Source: Erwinia sp. E_sp_B01_1 (GTDB lineage: Bacteria; Pseudomonadota; Gammaproteobacteria; Enterobacterales; Enterobacteriaceae). From it: 64,000 bases of DNA. The notes below the pieces were generated by a model, which saw only the letters and a list, made by a program, of their open reading frames with translations, searched no databases and was not told where the DNA came from. The stretch spans positions 2,852,001-2,916,000 of the forward strand of contig NZ_CP142208.1 in assembly GCF_036865545.1 (NCBI RefSeq), read 5' to 3'. Made by a program: the position numbers and the translations under genes. Of the stretch, positions 1-7,967 are shown in pieces; positions within the stretch are counted from its first letter, which is position 1, and every line of letters begins with the position of its first letter.

Positions 1-92
1 ATCAGACGGAAAACGTTACCGCTGATGAGGAAGGCACTGCCGTGTTTCGTTGCAATGCGGGAAGCGTTAGCGTCTGGGTTCTGACTGAATAA
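1..92 (+). CDS. C-terminal end of an unidentified protein (truncated by window edge)
   Basis: An open frame enters from the left edge and ends at TAA 90-92. The visible tail is about 29 residues, ending SVSVWVLTE. There is too little sequence to assign a family. A GC-rich hairpin follows at 100-120, consistent with the end of a transcription unit. Confidence 0.5.
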   Translation, partial: QTENVTADEEGTAVFRCNAGSVSVWVLTE

Positions 93-99
93 GGGTGCA

Positions 100-120
100 G
101 CCCCGCCGAGCTGGCGGGGC
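100..120. terminator. GC-rich hairpin between converging genes
   Basis: A perfect 8-bp stem (GCCCCGCC 100-107 with GGCGGGGC 113-120) and a 5-nt loop lies between the end of the left-edge gene and the end of the reverse-strand acyltransferase. Neither side has a clear T-run, so it may act as a weak bidirectional terminator or a 3'-end stabiliser. Confidence 0.45.
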
Positions 121-131
121 TGACAATCTGG

Positions 132-1151
132 TCAATAGGGCAACTGACGGCCAGAAAGCACCGGCTTATTCAACATCAGATTATAAATGCGGGTTAACAG
201 CACGCTGGATAGCCAGGTTACCGCAAGCAGCAACAGGAAAATCAATCCCGGAGAAGAGGGCGAGTAGATCCACTGCTGGAAGTAGTCATAACAAAAGAAG
301 GCGTGCGTCAGCCAGATAAAGGCCGAGTGGCGCCCCACTTCACTCAGGCCAGCCCGTACAAAACCGGGTATGAAACGGTATGCCCCCACCAGCAGAAAAA
401 TCAGAACAGGCGTGACCAGACACAGCCCGATATTCATATACCCTCTCTCCATCAGCAGGATACAGGCCAGCGGTGCGGCAACCAGCGCCCCCAAAATGAC
501 CGGAATACGCAGCCGCGAAACCGTCAGCCAGTGAGCCCGCCGGTTTCGCGCAAATACCAGGCCACAAACAAAGGGAAACAGCCAGATGCCATACCAGAGG
601 CTATGCTGCCAAACCCCAAAATTCACCTGCTGATCCAGCAAAGTGCAGCCTGTCATCAGTGCGGCCGATAAGAATATCAGGGTAAAGTTATTCAGTTTGT
701 ATAAAACCGGCAGGCTGAAGACAAAGGCGACATACAGGATCAGAAACCACCACTCCGTGTTATAGGTGGTGTTCAATCCGCTGAGGTTTTGCAGCAGCAA
801 TGAGACCGAGAGATCATAACGACCGTCCTGGTTAAACAACAGTGCGCCTGCGGGAATAAAAAGCACAAAAACCAGCCAGAACTGATAGTAAAAAGCCACG
901 ACTTTTTTCATCAGCCCATCAACATCTCTGGCCCTGCCCACCCCGAAGCCATAGCCCGACAGGAATAAAAACATCGGCAGGCAGATCTGTCCAAAGCCAG
1001 CCAGTAACTCCTCGATATGCGTCTGATAAGCGAAATGTGACAGCGTTACTGTGGGATCCATTCTTTCCGGATAAAAGAACAGTTGGTGATAAAGCATAAA
1101 CAGGATCGCCACGCCCTTGATAAAAGTGCTGTGTTGCTTCTGGATTTGCAT
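132..1151 (-). CDS. Membrane acyltransferase, acyltransferase-3 family
   Basis: A 339-residue polytopic membrane protein with the acyltransferase-3 (OafA/WecH-like) pattern. The N-terminal segment has basic residues followed by GVAILFMLYHQLFF, with the His expected in the first catalytic motif, and about ten hydrophobic segments follow. Such enzymes move O-acyl groups onto surface polysaccharide or other envelope glycans. The start at 1151 is preferred over the longer frame from 1205 because GGAG lies 8 nt upstream of it. It stands alone on the reverse strand. The acceptor substrate cannot be read from the sequence; the family call is reasonably sure. Confidence 0.75.
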   Translation of the reverse strand: MQIQKQHSTFIKGVAILFMLYHQLFFYPERMDPTVTLSHFAYQTHIEELLAGFGQICLPMFLFLSGYGFGVGRARDVDGLMKKVVAFYYQFWLVFVLFIPAGALLFNQDGRYDLSVSLLLQNLSGLNTTYNTEWWFLILYVAFVFSLPVLYKLNNFTLIFLSAALMTGCTLLDQQVNFGVWQHSLWYGIWLFPFVCGLVFARNRRAHWLTVSRLRIPVILGALVAAPLACILLMERGYMNIGLCLVTPVLIFLLVGAYRFIPGFVRAGLSEVGRHSAFIWLTHAFFCYDYFQQWIYSPSSPGLIFLLLLAVTWLSSVLLTRIYNLMLNKPVLSGRQLPY

Positions 1152-1488
1152 AGAGAATCTCCGCCCGAAAAGCAGACTATAATCCAGCAAAAATTGGGGC
1201 AGCAACGATTTATGGCGGGGAAGAGTCTATTTAGGATTAGATCCCAAGTGGTTGATCCAGCGGGAAATCAATCAGGAAAATCCTGGCCGGGAAACGCCCG
1301 GCGGTACCGGGCCTTTAATGCGGACTTACCAGGAATAATCACTGAGATTATGCCGGATACTCTGGTTATGACTGGCCTGGCAGGCCAGTGAGCGTTAAGT
1401 CACACTATTACCGACGCCGGTACTGAAAAACCCACCGGCCCCTTTTTAAGCCAGGGTCCGGACGGGCAGCATCCGGCATTCAGAGTGT
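1152..1488. other. Intergenic stretch between the acyltransferase and yedD
   Basis: A 337-bp non-coding stretch. It contains a perfect 19-bp palindrome at 1371-1389 (ACTGGCCTG-G-CAGGCCAGT). It also has short GC-rich inverted segments near 1412-1470 that could terminate yedD on the reverse strand. No credible gene was seen. Confidence 0.5.
1371..1389. repeat. Perfect 19-bp palindrome
   Basis: ACTGGCCTG, one central G, then CAGGCCAGT. It may form a short hairpin or be a protein-binding site. It lies upstream of the acyltransferase and downstream of yedD. No neighbouring copies were noticed. Confidence 0.5.
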
Positions 1489-2082
1489 TTACTGTGAAGA
1501 AGCGTTGTCGCCGGTGGCGTCAGTTCCGCTGATATCAGAAGAGGAAATGCTTCCCGTAGCGGAAGTGGCCGGACCCTTGTTCTCCGTAGCGGAAGAGCTT
1601 TGAGCGGCGTCAGCTTCAGCTTTGTTGAAGCCCGTAGCGGCAGAAGTAGCAGCAGCAGAGGCTCCCGACTTACTGGCGGCGGCTGCACGCTGTTTATCCA
1701 GCGCCTGCTGGCATTCAGCAGTAGGCTGTTGCACTTTTTGTAATACCAGCTTGTCGTAATGCAGCTGCATGCCTTCCAGTTCCAGCGGCATAACGCGGAC
1801 CCGGTTATTAACGTTGACCCAGTCGCCGTCGAACAGAGTGACTTTACCCGGCTTGGCGATCACCCGCTGCCACTGACGGCAATCCAGCGTGTCACCTTCA
1901 GCGGTAACGATCAGGCTGGCCATCGCGTCCTTACTGACCAGACCTTTCTGCGGCCCCACAGATTGCCAGTTTCCCACCAGATTTGCCGGAGGCGGTGTTT
2001 TTACCGCGCTCTGGTAATTGGGTATATCCGCACAGCCAGCCAGAGTTACGGCAGCAAAGGTCATCATCATCCAGTTTTTCAT
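1489..2082 (-). CDS. yedD: YedD-family outer-membrane lipoprotein with a long low-complexity tail
   Basis: A 197-residue lipoprotein with a signal peptide and lipobox LAGC (Cys at about residue 17). The core matches E. coli YedD: SLIVTAEGDTLDCRQWQRVI is almost the same, followed by a conserved TAEC segment. E. coli YedD is about 137 residues. Here roughly 65 extra residues, rich in Ala, Ser, Thr and Gly, follow the conserved part from about residue 130. At DNA level the tail has repeated CCCGTAGCGG-like blocks. In E. coli the gene belongs to the Rcs envelope-stress regulon, and rcsA is in this window. Its molecular role is not established. Confidence 0.85.
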   Translation of the reverse strand: MKNWMMMTFAAVTLAGCADIPNYQSAVKTPPPANLVGNWQSVGPQKGLVSKDAMASLIVTAEGDTLDCRQWQRVIAKPGKVTLFDGDWVNVNNRVRVMPLELEGMQLHYDKLVLQKVQQPTAECQQALDKQRAAAASKSGASAAATSAATGFNKAEADAAQSSSATENKGPATSATGSISSSDISGTDATGDNASSQ

Positions 2083-2222
2083 TTTCAGTTCCTGATTCTG
2101 CAGTCAGGCGCTACGGTATAATTTCTCCTTAATTACCGCAAGCAGCAACCCCGTTCTTTCTTCTTCCTTGCCCGACCCGCAGCCGTGTAAACTGTCGCCT
2201 GAAACTGACTGCAGGATTTTTT

Positions 2223-2546
2223 ATGAAAAGCATAGAAGAGTATTACACCCGGGCCCGTGAGCTGTTTCTTGAAGCACATCCGGAGATCAAGACGGGTATT
2301 GCCCAGCTTACTGAGCAGGATGCCTCTAACCTGGGCATGAGCCAGACGCAGTTGCAGACGATGCAGGCGGATCGTGCCTACGCCGCTTACACCCGTGAGA
2401 AAAAACTCGATGGGATGCTGTTCGCTATCCAGTTAGCTGAACCCGATAAAGCGGTGGCGGCTGAAGCTATTGAAACCTATCTGCGCGAGCATGCCACCGC
2501 TTTAGGGATGAGCTGGGAAGAATTTTGTATTAAAAACGAACTTTAA
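2223..2546 (+). CDS. Small DUF6388-like protein
   Basis: A 107-residue soluble, mostly helical protein starting MKSIEEYYTRARELFLEAHP. It has no signal peptide or membrane segment. The pattern resembles the small DUF6388 family of enterobacteria and pseudomonads, but this is from memory and not certain. It is monocistronic: yedD diverges upstream and a hairpin terminator follows at once. No function can be assigned. Confidence 0.6.
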   Translation: MKSIEEYYTRARELFLEAHPEIKTGIAQLTEQDASNLGMSQTQLQTMQADRAYAAYTREKKLDGMLFAIQLAEPDKAVAAEAIETYLREHATALGMSWEEFCIKNEL

Positions 2547-2557
2547 TTTGCTATTTT

Positions 2558-2582
2558 CTGGCCCCTTTCCGGGCCAGTTATT
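2558..2582 (+). terminator. Rho-independent terminator after the DUF6388-like gene
   Basis: CTGGCCC (2558-2564), loop CTTTCC, GGGCCAG (2571-2577), then TTATT. It lies 12 bp past the stop codon. Confidence 0.7.
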
Positions 2583-2803
2583 CTGGAAACCCCTTTAATT
2601 CACTCACCGGTTTTTAATATAAGTCAGGCTAAGAATGCTCCCAAATAGAAATTGGCAGCATATTATCGTTCGAAAAACCTGTCGAGGTACGATATATATG
2701 CAAACCGGGGTCATTGGCCTGTCAGCAATAGTGCCCGCGTGAGGAAATAACTGGCCGTGATCGAACACCCTGTCAGGGTAATTTCCGTGATACATTGAGT
2801 ACA

Positions 2804-2819
2804 TTAAGAATATTCTTAA
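2804..2819 (+). promoter_or_regulatory. RcsAB-type box upstream of the diguanylate cyclase
   Basis: TTAAGAATATTCTTAA is a perfect 16-bp palindrome. Its core, TAAGAATATTCTTA, differs by one base from the RcsAB consensus TAAGAATATTCCTA. It lies about 150 bp before the preferred start of the diguanylate cyclase. RcsA itself is encoded at 22475-23110. Confidence 0.6.
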
Positions 2820-2966
2820 GCGATTGCTTTGCATTGCCTTGTCGCGTATGTTGTCCGCGCGCTTTTTCATACCCGATACGTGAAACCTGTTGTCATCTGT
2901 AGTGGGACATTACAGGGCGTAAACGTGCAGTCGCCGTATGCCTGTAAGAACCTAGAGCCAGAAAAA

Positions 2967-4361
2967 ATGCACTTAAATAAATCTACTTTTGACCAGGTTG
3001 TATTATTATTTTTTCTCGCTTTCTGTTTAGCGACGCTGGGTTTGCATTGCCGCAGTTATCAGGCCCTTTCGCTGTTCTGGCCCTGTAATGCGCTGCTGCT
3101 GGGTCTGCTGATTCGTTTTCCCCGCCTTGATACGCTTGCCGGTTTGTCCGCGATCTATGCCGGCATGGTGACTGCCGATGTATTCTATGGCACGCCGTTC
3201 GCTGCTTCGCTGGGATTAGATGCGGCCAATCTCGCCTTTATTGCCACCGGCAGAGTCATGTTGTTGTCCCCCTATTTAACCCGTCCTTATCCCCGGCGGT
3301 TACAGGCTTTGCTGCGGGTGTTCCCCACCGCTATTGTTGCAGCGGCGGTTTGTGCCGTTGTGGGGTCTTTAGCCAGTCAGCACTATTTTCATGATGATCT
3401 GGTTCAGGGCTGGATCTCCTGGTTCTGTGAACAAGTCTCCACGGCGATCCTGCTGCTGCCGGTGGTTATCACCCTTCCCCGCCGGGATGAATGGCCCCAG
3501 ATTTTCACTGACCTGCGTGCCAGTAACCTGATGCCGGTGATTTCACTGCTGGTGTCTGGCGTGGCGGGGATCTATGTCGGCGGCGGCGGCAGCCTGATCT
3601 ACCCTCTGCCAGCGCTAATGTGGTGCGCTATCAGCTATCCCATATTCTTCACCTGCCTGCTGACATTACTGACGGGGATTACGGAGATTATTCTGGTGGC
3701 GGGCAATGTGCTTAATATCCAGGGCTCTGAAGATTTCTTTCGCATAGACAGTCTGGCTTCTGCCCGCCTGGGCGTGGCGGCCATGACCATCAGCCCGCTG
3801 ATCGTCGCGCTGAGTACCACGGCCAATAAAAAACTGGTTGCCAGAATCACCAGGCGTGCAGACTACGATTTTCTCACCGGCGCGCTGACGCGCAGTGGCC
3901 TCTCCAGCCAGCTGGAAACGCTGGCGTTGCGCAGGAACAAACAGACGGGCTACTTCGGTGCCGCGTTTGTTATTGATATCGACAGATTTAAAAGCATCAA
4001 TGATACCTGGGGACATGCAGCAGGCGATTACGTGCTGGCCAAAACCGTGGAGTGTATCCGGCAGTCACTGCAACAGACCGCGATCATCAGCAGGATGGGA
4101 GGCGAGGAGTTTCTGGTTTTGATTGAGGGAATTTCACAGCCACGGGCCTTTTTACTGGCTGAGAGGCTGCGTCAGAGCATTGAGCGTAACACCATTATTC
4201 TTAACGACCGGGATTTGAGCGTGACGGTAAGTATCGGGATCAGCACGCTGAATATTACCGATTCCACCAGCCTTGATGAATCGATCAAAAGCGCGGATGA
4301 GCAGCTCTATATCGCCAAAAGCAGCGGCAGAAATCGGGTCAGCCCGGAGTTTGTACTCTGA
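2967..4361 (+). CDS. Membrane diguanylate cyclase (MASE1-like sensor plus GGDEF)
   Basis: A 464-residue protein. About 270 N-terminal residues form eight or so hydrophobic segments of the MASE1 sensory type. The C-terminal GGDEF domain has DIDRFKSINDTWGHAAGD and an RMGGEEF active-site loop, so it should make c-di-GMP from two GTP. No RxxD inhibitory site precedes the GGEEF loop (TAIISRMGGEEF), so product inhibition through that site is not expected. The start at 2967 is preferred over the frame from 2829, whose extra residues look non-native. A near-consensus RcsAB box upstream suggests coupling to capsule control. Confidence 0.85.
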   Translation: MHLNKSTFDQVVLLFFLAFCLATLGLHCRSYQALSLFWPCNALLLGLLIRFPRLDTLAGLSAIYAGMVTADVFYGTPFAASLGLDAANLAFIATGRVMLLSPYLTRPYPRRLQALLRVFPTAIVAAAVCAVVGSLASQHYFHDDLVQGWISWFCEQVSTAILLLPVVITLPRRDEWPQIFTDLRASNLMPVISLLVSGVAGIYVGGGGSLIYPLPALMWCAISYPIFFTCLLTLLTGITEIILVAGNVLNIQGSEDFFRIDSLASARLGVAAMTISPLIVALSTTANKKLVARITRRADYDFLTGALTRSGLSSQLETLALRRNKQTGYFGAAFVIDIDRFKSINDTWGHAAGDYVLAKTVECIRQSLQQTAIISRMGGEEFLVLIEGISQPRAFLLAERLRQSIERNTIILNDRDLSVTVSIGISTLNITDSTSLDESIKSADEQLYIAKSSGRNRVSPEFVL

Positions 4362-4390
4362 ACCCGGCCTGCGAAGGCCAGAAACAAAAC

Positions 4391-4415
4391 AACCCGCCGT
4401 GGCGGGTTGCAGTGG
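4391..4415 (-). terminator. Terminator between convergent genes
   Basis: AACCCGCC-GT-GGCGGGTT (4391-4408). Read on the reverse strand the stem is followed by GTTTTGTTTC, which suits termination of the small reverse gene at 4432-4698. It may also stop the forward cyclase transcript. Confidence 0.65.
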
Positions 4416-4431
4416 TGCAGATTCGATCGGG

Positions 4432-4698
4432 TCAGGCTTCGTTGTCGATGCGGTTAGCCTCGATGTCCATGTCCTGAATGGATTTGTCCAGCTCGTCCAG
4501 TAAATTCCCCTGCTTTGTCAGCAAGTCATTTATCTTTTCGGCAAACTCATCATGTTTGTACTCACCCTGATCAAATGCCAGCCAGTGGGCTGAAAGTGTT
4601 TCCACATTGGATTGTGCATAGTGGCGCATTTCTTTTAACTGAGAGGTGACATCACGGACATGTTCGGTCTGAGATTTGCGTTCTTCATTATCACTCAT
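4432..4698 (-). CDS. Small helical protein of unknown function
   Basis: An 88-residue, highly charged protein beginning MSDNEERKSQTEH. It has heptad-like spacing that suggests one long coiled coil, and an acidic end (IEANRIDNEA). There is no signal peptide or membrane segment. GGATAAAT upstream of the start gives a modest ribosome site. It is monocistronic, convergent with the cyclase and just outside the phage-derived cassette. I do not recognise the family. Confidence 0.55.
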   Translation of the reverse strand: MSDNEERKSQTEHVRDVTSQLKEMRHYAQSNVETLSAHWLAFDQGEYKHDEFAEKINDLLTKQGNLLDELDKSIQDMDIEANRIDNEA

Positions 4699-4797
4699 GC
4701 ATTTATCCTTGTATGGTTAAAAAAGCACTCATCAATTCTGACCCTGACAACACGCAGAAGTTCATTAACACTTTGCTAACCATCCGAAGAAAACACC

Positions 4798-4823
4798 AAA
4801 AAAGGCCGCCATCACTGGCGGCC
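4798..4823 (-). terminator. Strong terminator ending the lysis/tailspike operon
   Basis: On the reverse strand GGCCGCC-loop-GGCGGCC is followed by at least six T residues, 17 bp past the tailspike stop. It marks the downstream end of the phage-derived operon. Confidence 0.85.
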
Positions 4824-4839
4824 AGACGCGTTTTAACGG

Positions 4840-6591
4840 TTAAAAATAGGCGATTTTGCGGTCGGTACCGTTAATATTAACGGTAATGTAGCCTGCCGCC
4901 GTGGTGGTGGTCGGGGCGGTTGCCGTGGTGGTAGCCACGGTTAATACCCCTTTCTCATTCGCGCCAATCCCTGCCAGTCCGTTGTGGAAACTCATCCTTT
5001 TATTCGGTGAAGTGGTGCCAATTTTGGTGGTATCGGTCACCTCACTCAGGTCAGGCGTAAAGACGTTACAGGAGCCAGACTCGAAACGGGTTGGGCCGGT
5101 CGATTTCAGGTTGAACATCATGTCACCGCTGGCGGCTTTGAGTTTCACCCAGATCTCAGCGTAGGCCAGGCCAATCCTGTTGAGCTTCACGTCCAGCACG
5201 GCCGGTGACCCCTTGTGCTGAATATCGGCATAGATGGCGGTGGCGCAGCGTGAGATGTTCAGCCAGGTCATGCAGGATGAAACCGCGGTAACCGGGTTGC
5301 CTGCAGTACCGGTGAGCACTTCATTAGTGGCTTTACTTAACATCTCGACCACCCATTGCTGGTTATCCTTGAGCATGTTGAGTTTACCCAGCTTGTACCA
5401 TTTATCCTCTGTTGAGGTGTTAGTCACCTTGAAGCCGCTGTACCAGCCCGTTTTGAATGACCCCGTTGAGGTTGAGCCGAAATGCTCATCACGACGCCAG
5501 CCATATTCATACCCTGACAGCCAGCGTGTTGTGCCAGCAGGCTCCATGTTGACGCTGCTGCCAGACTGAAGGCCCAGCTGACGTAGCTGAACGCGGCAAT
5601 TACTCAGGTTGAAGGGGTTGGCGCAATCTTCAATATTCAGCGTATCGATCGTCCAGCCGCCATCGCTGAGATCGCCAGGGTAACGCGTATGTTCAATCCA
5701 GACGTTGCGCAGGATCCCCTGAGTCATTCTGGGCATATAAAGAGTGGCATCACCGTAACCGTACTGGAAGTTGGCGTTGGTCAACTCAATGGCCGTTGAG
5801 TGATCCCAGGCGCCAGCCGCCGTATCAGACCAGCCCACATCAAATACCCGACCATAGGTGGTGGAGGTATAGAACTGATCGAATTTAGAATCCAGCGTAT
5901 CCAGCAGCTTGAATACCGTACCGCCAGTGTTCAGCGCCCGGAAGCGGTTGATCACCACCGACTCCCCGCCAACGATGGTATTTTCAAAGAAAGGCTGCTT
6001 GTTGCTACACATCGACGCGGTAATCGCGTCCTTATTGGTGGTGATATCCGCGCTGGCCTGACCGTTCCAGTAGATGCCCTTGATCGCCACACGGCGTGCC
6101 TGCACCTTGAAGACTGGCGAGGTCGATTTGTTGGAGATGATGGTGGTACGCGGTACCCCACCGTGCGGGTTATCATCGCCGTAGATATAAAAGAAGCCGG
6201 CATCTTCACCGGTGTAATCAATCGGGTTGATAAGGAATTTACCGGCTGGAAAGCGTACCCCCAAATCTTTGGCAGTAGAGTTAAACTTTTGCGCCCAGCT
6301 CATCATCAGTTTAAAAGCCCCACTGTCATCGGTTACGCCATCACCTTTGCCGCCGAAATGCAGGATGTTGAGTTCGTCCGGATCGTGAACAATACGTTTC
6401 CAGTAAAAACCACTGCCGATAACCACCGTGCCTGAATCTTCCACCAGGGTAGTGGTGCCGAGGAACCCGACAAAATCACCGCCGCCACGGAAAGTAGAAT
6501 CCTTATCGTAATAACGGCGCAGTAATGCCAGCTCACCTGATTTAGACGGCGTGGTTGTTTTTAATTCAGCAAATGAGTTTACTTCGATCAT
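4840..6591 (-). CDS. Phage tailspike-like beta-helix protein, probable polysaccharide depolymerase
   Basis: A 583-residue protein. Residues 1-100 have the tailspike neck pattern: MIEVNSFAELKTTTP, then a GGGDFVGF segment, FYWKRI and NILHFGGKGDGVTDDSGAF. The GDGVTDD motif marks entry into a right-handed pectate-lyase-type beta-helix. A Ser/Thr/Gly-rich C-terminal region could be the trimerisation end. Phage spikes of this class bind and cut capsule, EPS or O-antigen. No separate N-terminal virion-binding domain is evident and no tail genes are nearby. GGAGG lies 5 nt before the ATG. It is the last gene after the lysis genes and ends at a strong terminator. The glycan target is unknown. Confidence 0.8.
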   Translation of the reverse strand: MIEVNSFAELKTTTPSKSGELALLRRYYDKDSTFRGGGDFVGFLGTTTLVEDSGTVVIGSGFYWKRIVHDPDELNILHFGGKGDGVTDDSGAFKLMMSWAQKFNSTAKDLGVRFPAGKFLINPIDYTGEDAGFFYIYGDDNPHGGVPRTTIISNKSTSPVFKVQARRVAIKGIYWNGQASADITTNKDAITASMCSNKQPFFENTIVGGESVVINRFRALNTGGTVFKLLDTLDSKFDQFYTSTTYGRVFDVGWSDTAAGAWDHSTAIELTNANFQYGYGDATLYMPRMTQGILRNVWIEHTRYPGDLSDGGWTIDTLNIEDCANPFNLSNCRVQLRQLGLQSGSSVNMEPAGTTRWLSGYEYGWRRDEHFGSTSTGSFKTGWYSGFKVTNTSTEDKWYKLGKLNMLKDNQQWVVEMLSKATNEVLTGTAGNPVTAVSSCMTWLNISRCATAIYADIQHKGSPAVLDVKLNRIGLAYAEIWVKLKAASGDMMFNLKSTGPTRFESGSCNVFTPDLSEVTDTTKIGTTSPNKRMSFHNGLAGIGANEKGVLTVATTTATAPTTTTAAGYITVNINGTDRKIAYF

Positions 6592-6711
6592 AATAACCTC
6601 CGGGGCAATAGCGGATGCTGATTGCCTGAATTGTAATTTGATTAAGGGAATATAAGAGTGAATTACAGCTCCTGAATAAATCTCATCACCACCTCCTTAT
6701 GAGCAGATGCA

Positions 6712-6945
6712 TTACTTTTCCTTTTTCTCCGCGCACAATTTATTCCAGGTATCATTGTGTACGTTAACTTCTTTTATTGTCCTGATATCCATAACCTGCC
6801 AGTCTTTCCCGTAAGTCCGGATAGGTGAGAAAAATGTACAGGAGGAATCGGTACTTATTTGCGGACTATTGCTGGTTATAGGGGGAGTCGCGCAGCTTGT
6901 CACGAGCAGCGTCATCAGTGAGCACATTATTATTGTCCTGAACAT
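6712..6945 (-). CDS. Rz1-like outer-membrane spanin lipoprotein
   Basis: A 77-residue lipoprotein with signal segment MFRTIIMCSLMTLLVTSC (lipobox Cys 18). The mature part has a phage Rz1-like pattern: CTFFSPI, then an Asp, then HNDTWNKLC. It starts inside the i-spanin gene in another reading frame, the classic Rz/Rz1 arrangement. AGGAGGT lies 6 nt before the ATG. It would pair with the i-spanin across the periplasm to disrupt the outer membrane during lysis. Family assignment is by pattern and context. Confidence 0.75.
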   Translation of the reverse strand: MFRTIIMCSLMTLLVTSCATPPITSNSPQISTDSSCTFFSPIRTYGKDWQVMDIRTIKEVNVHNDTWNKLCAEKKEK

Positions 6946-7159
6946 TTTTAACCTCCTTAATATCCAGAGCCTGTTTATTGGCAACCACGGCCACACGTTG
7001 AGCTTCCTCTTTTGCTGAGGCCACATCTGAACGCGCCTTCTGCTGCACCTTGCCGATTTTTTTGCCGCCAAACCAGCTTGCCACCACGGCTGCAAGCACC
7101 ACACCCACAGCGGCAAGAACATGCCAACCGTCGCTGAACAGCGAGAGGATTGTGCTCAT
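6866..7159 (-). CDS. Rz-like inner-membrane spanin
   Basis: A 97-residue protein with one N-terminal membrane segment (about residues 13-31, WHVLAAVGVVLAAVVASWFG). A charged helical periplasmic stretch follows, resembling small i-spanins. Its ATG overlaps the holin stop (ATGA), so translation is probably coupled. The o-spanin gene begins within its 3' half in another frame. With the lipoprotein it would form the spanin complex acting after endolysin. Confidence 0.7.
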   Translation of the reverse strand: MSTILSLFSDGWHVLAAVGVVLAAVVASWFGGKKIGKVQQKARSDVASAKEEAQRVAVVANKQALDIKEVKNVQDNNNVLTDDAARDKLRDSPYNQQ

Positions 7160-7503
7160 GATTTATCCTCCGTTATGGCCTGCGCTTTGGTGGTTAAGGT
7201 TTTCTGGCGGATAAACTGCGCCATGACGGCCAGCGCCACCATAAAGGAAGCAATCAGACCGAGATAATGTTGCGGAATATAGGTCTTTACATCGCCAGGT
7301 AATGCGGTCCAGGCATTCATTGCGGAATCCGGAAACGACTGAACCCAGGCGCCAACTGCCGAACCGGCAGAGGCCAGCCAGACCGACCAGGTTTTAAACA
7401 GCAGCCTGAAATGGGAAACCAGTTCGATTTTGCCATGCCGTTTGACCCACCAGATGAGCAGGATCGCCGCGAGTACTAAGAGTAAAAACAGGATAAATTT
7501 CAT
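7156..7503 (-). CDS. Holin-like phage membrane protein
   Basis: A 115-residue membrane protein. It has an N-terminal hydrophobic segment (about residues 3-18, FILFLLLVLAAILLIWW), an internal moderately hydrophobic part with WVQSFPDSAMNAWTALP, and a final segment near LGLIASFMVALAVMAQF followed by basic residues. The W-x-ALP...IPQHYLG part resembles phage DUF7940-type proteins found beside lysis genes. The start at 7503 overlaps the endolysin stop (ATGA). Its position between endolysin and spanins supports a holin role, releasing the cytoplasmic endolysin. A direct holin match was not verified. Confidence 0.65.
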   Translation of the reverse strand: MKFILFLLLVLAAILLIWWVKRHGKIELVSHFRLLFKTWSVWLASAGSAVGAWVQSFPDSAMNAWTALPGDVKTYIPQHYLGLIASFMVALAVMAQFIRQKTLTTKAQAITEDKS

Positions 7504-7967
7504 ATAACCCCCTGATAGACATCGTAGGTGCCACTGCGCATCACCTGCGCAAGGCGTTTTGCCCGCTGTGGCGTTTGCCGCGCCCACAAGCTGCTCAGCA
7601 TGCCTTCTGCTGCCCCCTCAAAGTTGCCATTGGAGATCATGACCAGGGTATTTTTAAACGCGGAGAGACCATCCACACCCAGTTGGTAAGCCATGCTGTA
7701 AAGCACATCTGCCCGGGCCGGATTACATTGTTTTAATGCTGCAACCAAAGCAGGCCGGCTGTTCATTTGCTGAATTTTTTCATCCAGCACTCTTTGCATC
7801 CAGATATCACCCACACTTCTTGGAACGGTAAACTGGTAATTAGCCAGCGCGGCATCTTTGGGGCCAATAACAATGCCACAAGCCACGGTTGGATAACCTT
7901 CGGTGTCGATATAGGGTCGTTCTTTATACCCCTCTTCATAAGCCAGAATTTGAATAATCTTACTCAT
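7500..7967 (-). CDS. T4-type endolysin (GH24 lysozyme)
   Basis: A 155-residue muramidase. The N-terminal stretch YEEGYKERPYIDTEGYPTVA matches the T4 lysozyme catalytic region, with Glu12, Asp21 and Thr27 in the places of E11, D20 and T26. It would cleave the MurNAc-GlcNAc bond in peptidoglycan. No SAR or secretory signal is seen, so export should need the holin. GGGGGTGGG precedes the ATG. It is the first gene of the lysis operon and lies 239 bp downstream of Q. Confidence 0.88.
   Translation of the reverse strand: MSKIIQILAYEEGYKERPYIDTEGYPTVACGIVIGPKDAALANYQFTVPRSVGDIWMQRVLDEKIQQMNSRPALVAALKQCNPARADVLYSMAYQLGVDGLSAFKNTLVMISNGNFEGAAEGMLSSLWARQTPQRAKRLAQVMRSGTYDVYQGVI

Noticed and set aside
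2604..2870. 88-residue reverse frame upstream of the diguanylate cyclase
   Set aside because: It overlaps the RcsAB-type box and promoter region, lacks a ribosome site and looks like chance.
5800..6435. 211-residue forward frame opposite the tailspike
   Set aside because: The reverse-strand beta-helix protein is clearly coding; this frame has no ribosome site and no recognisable domain.
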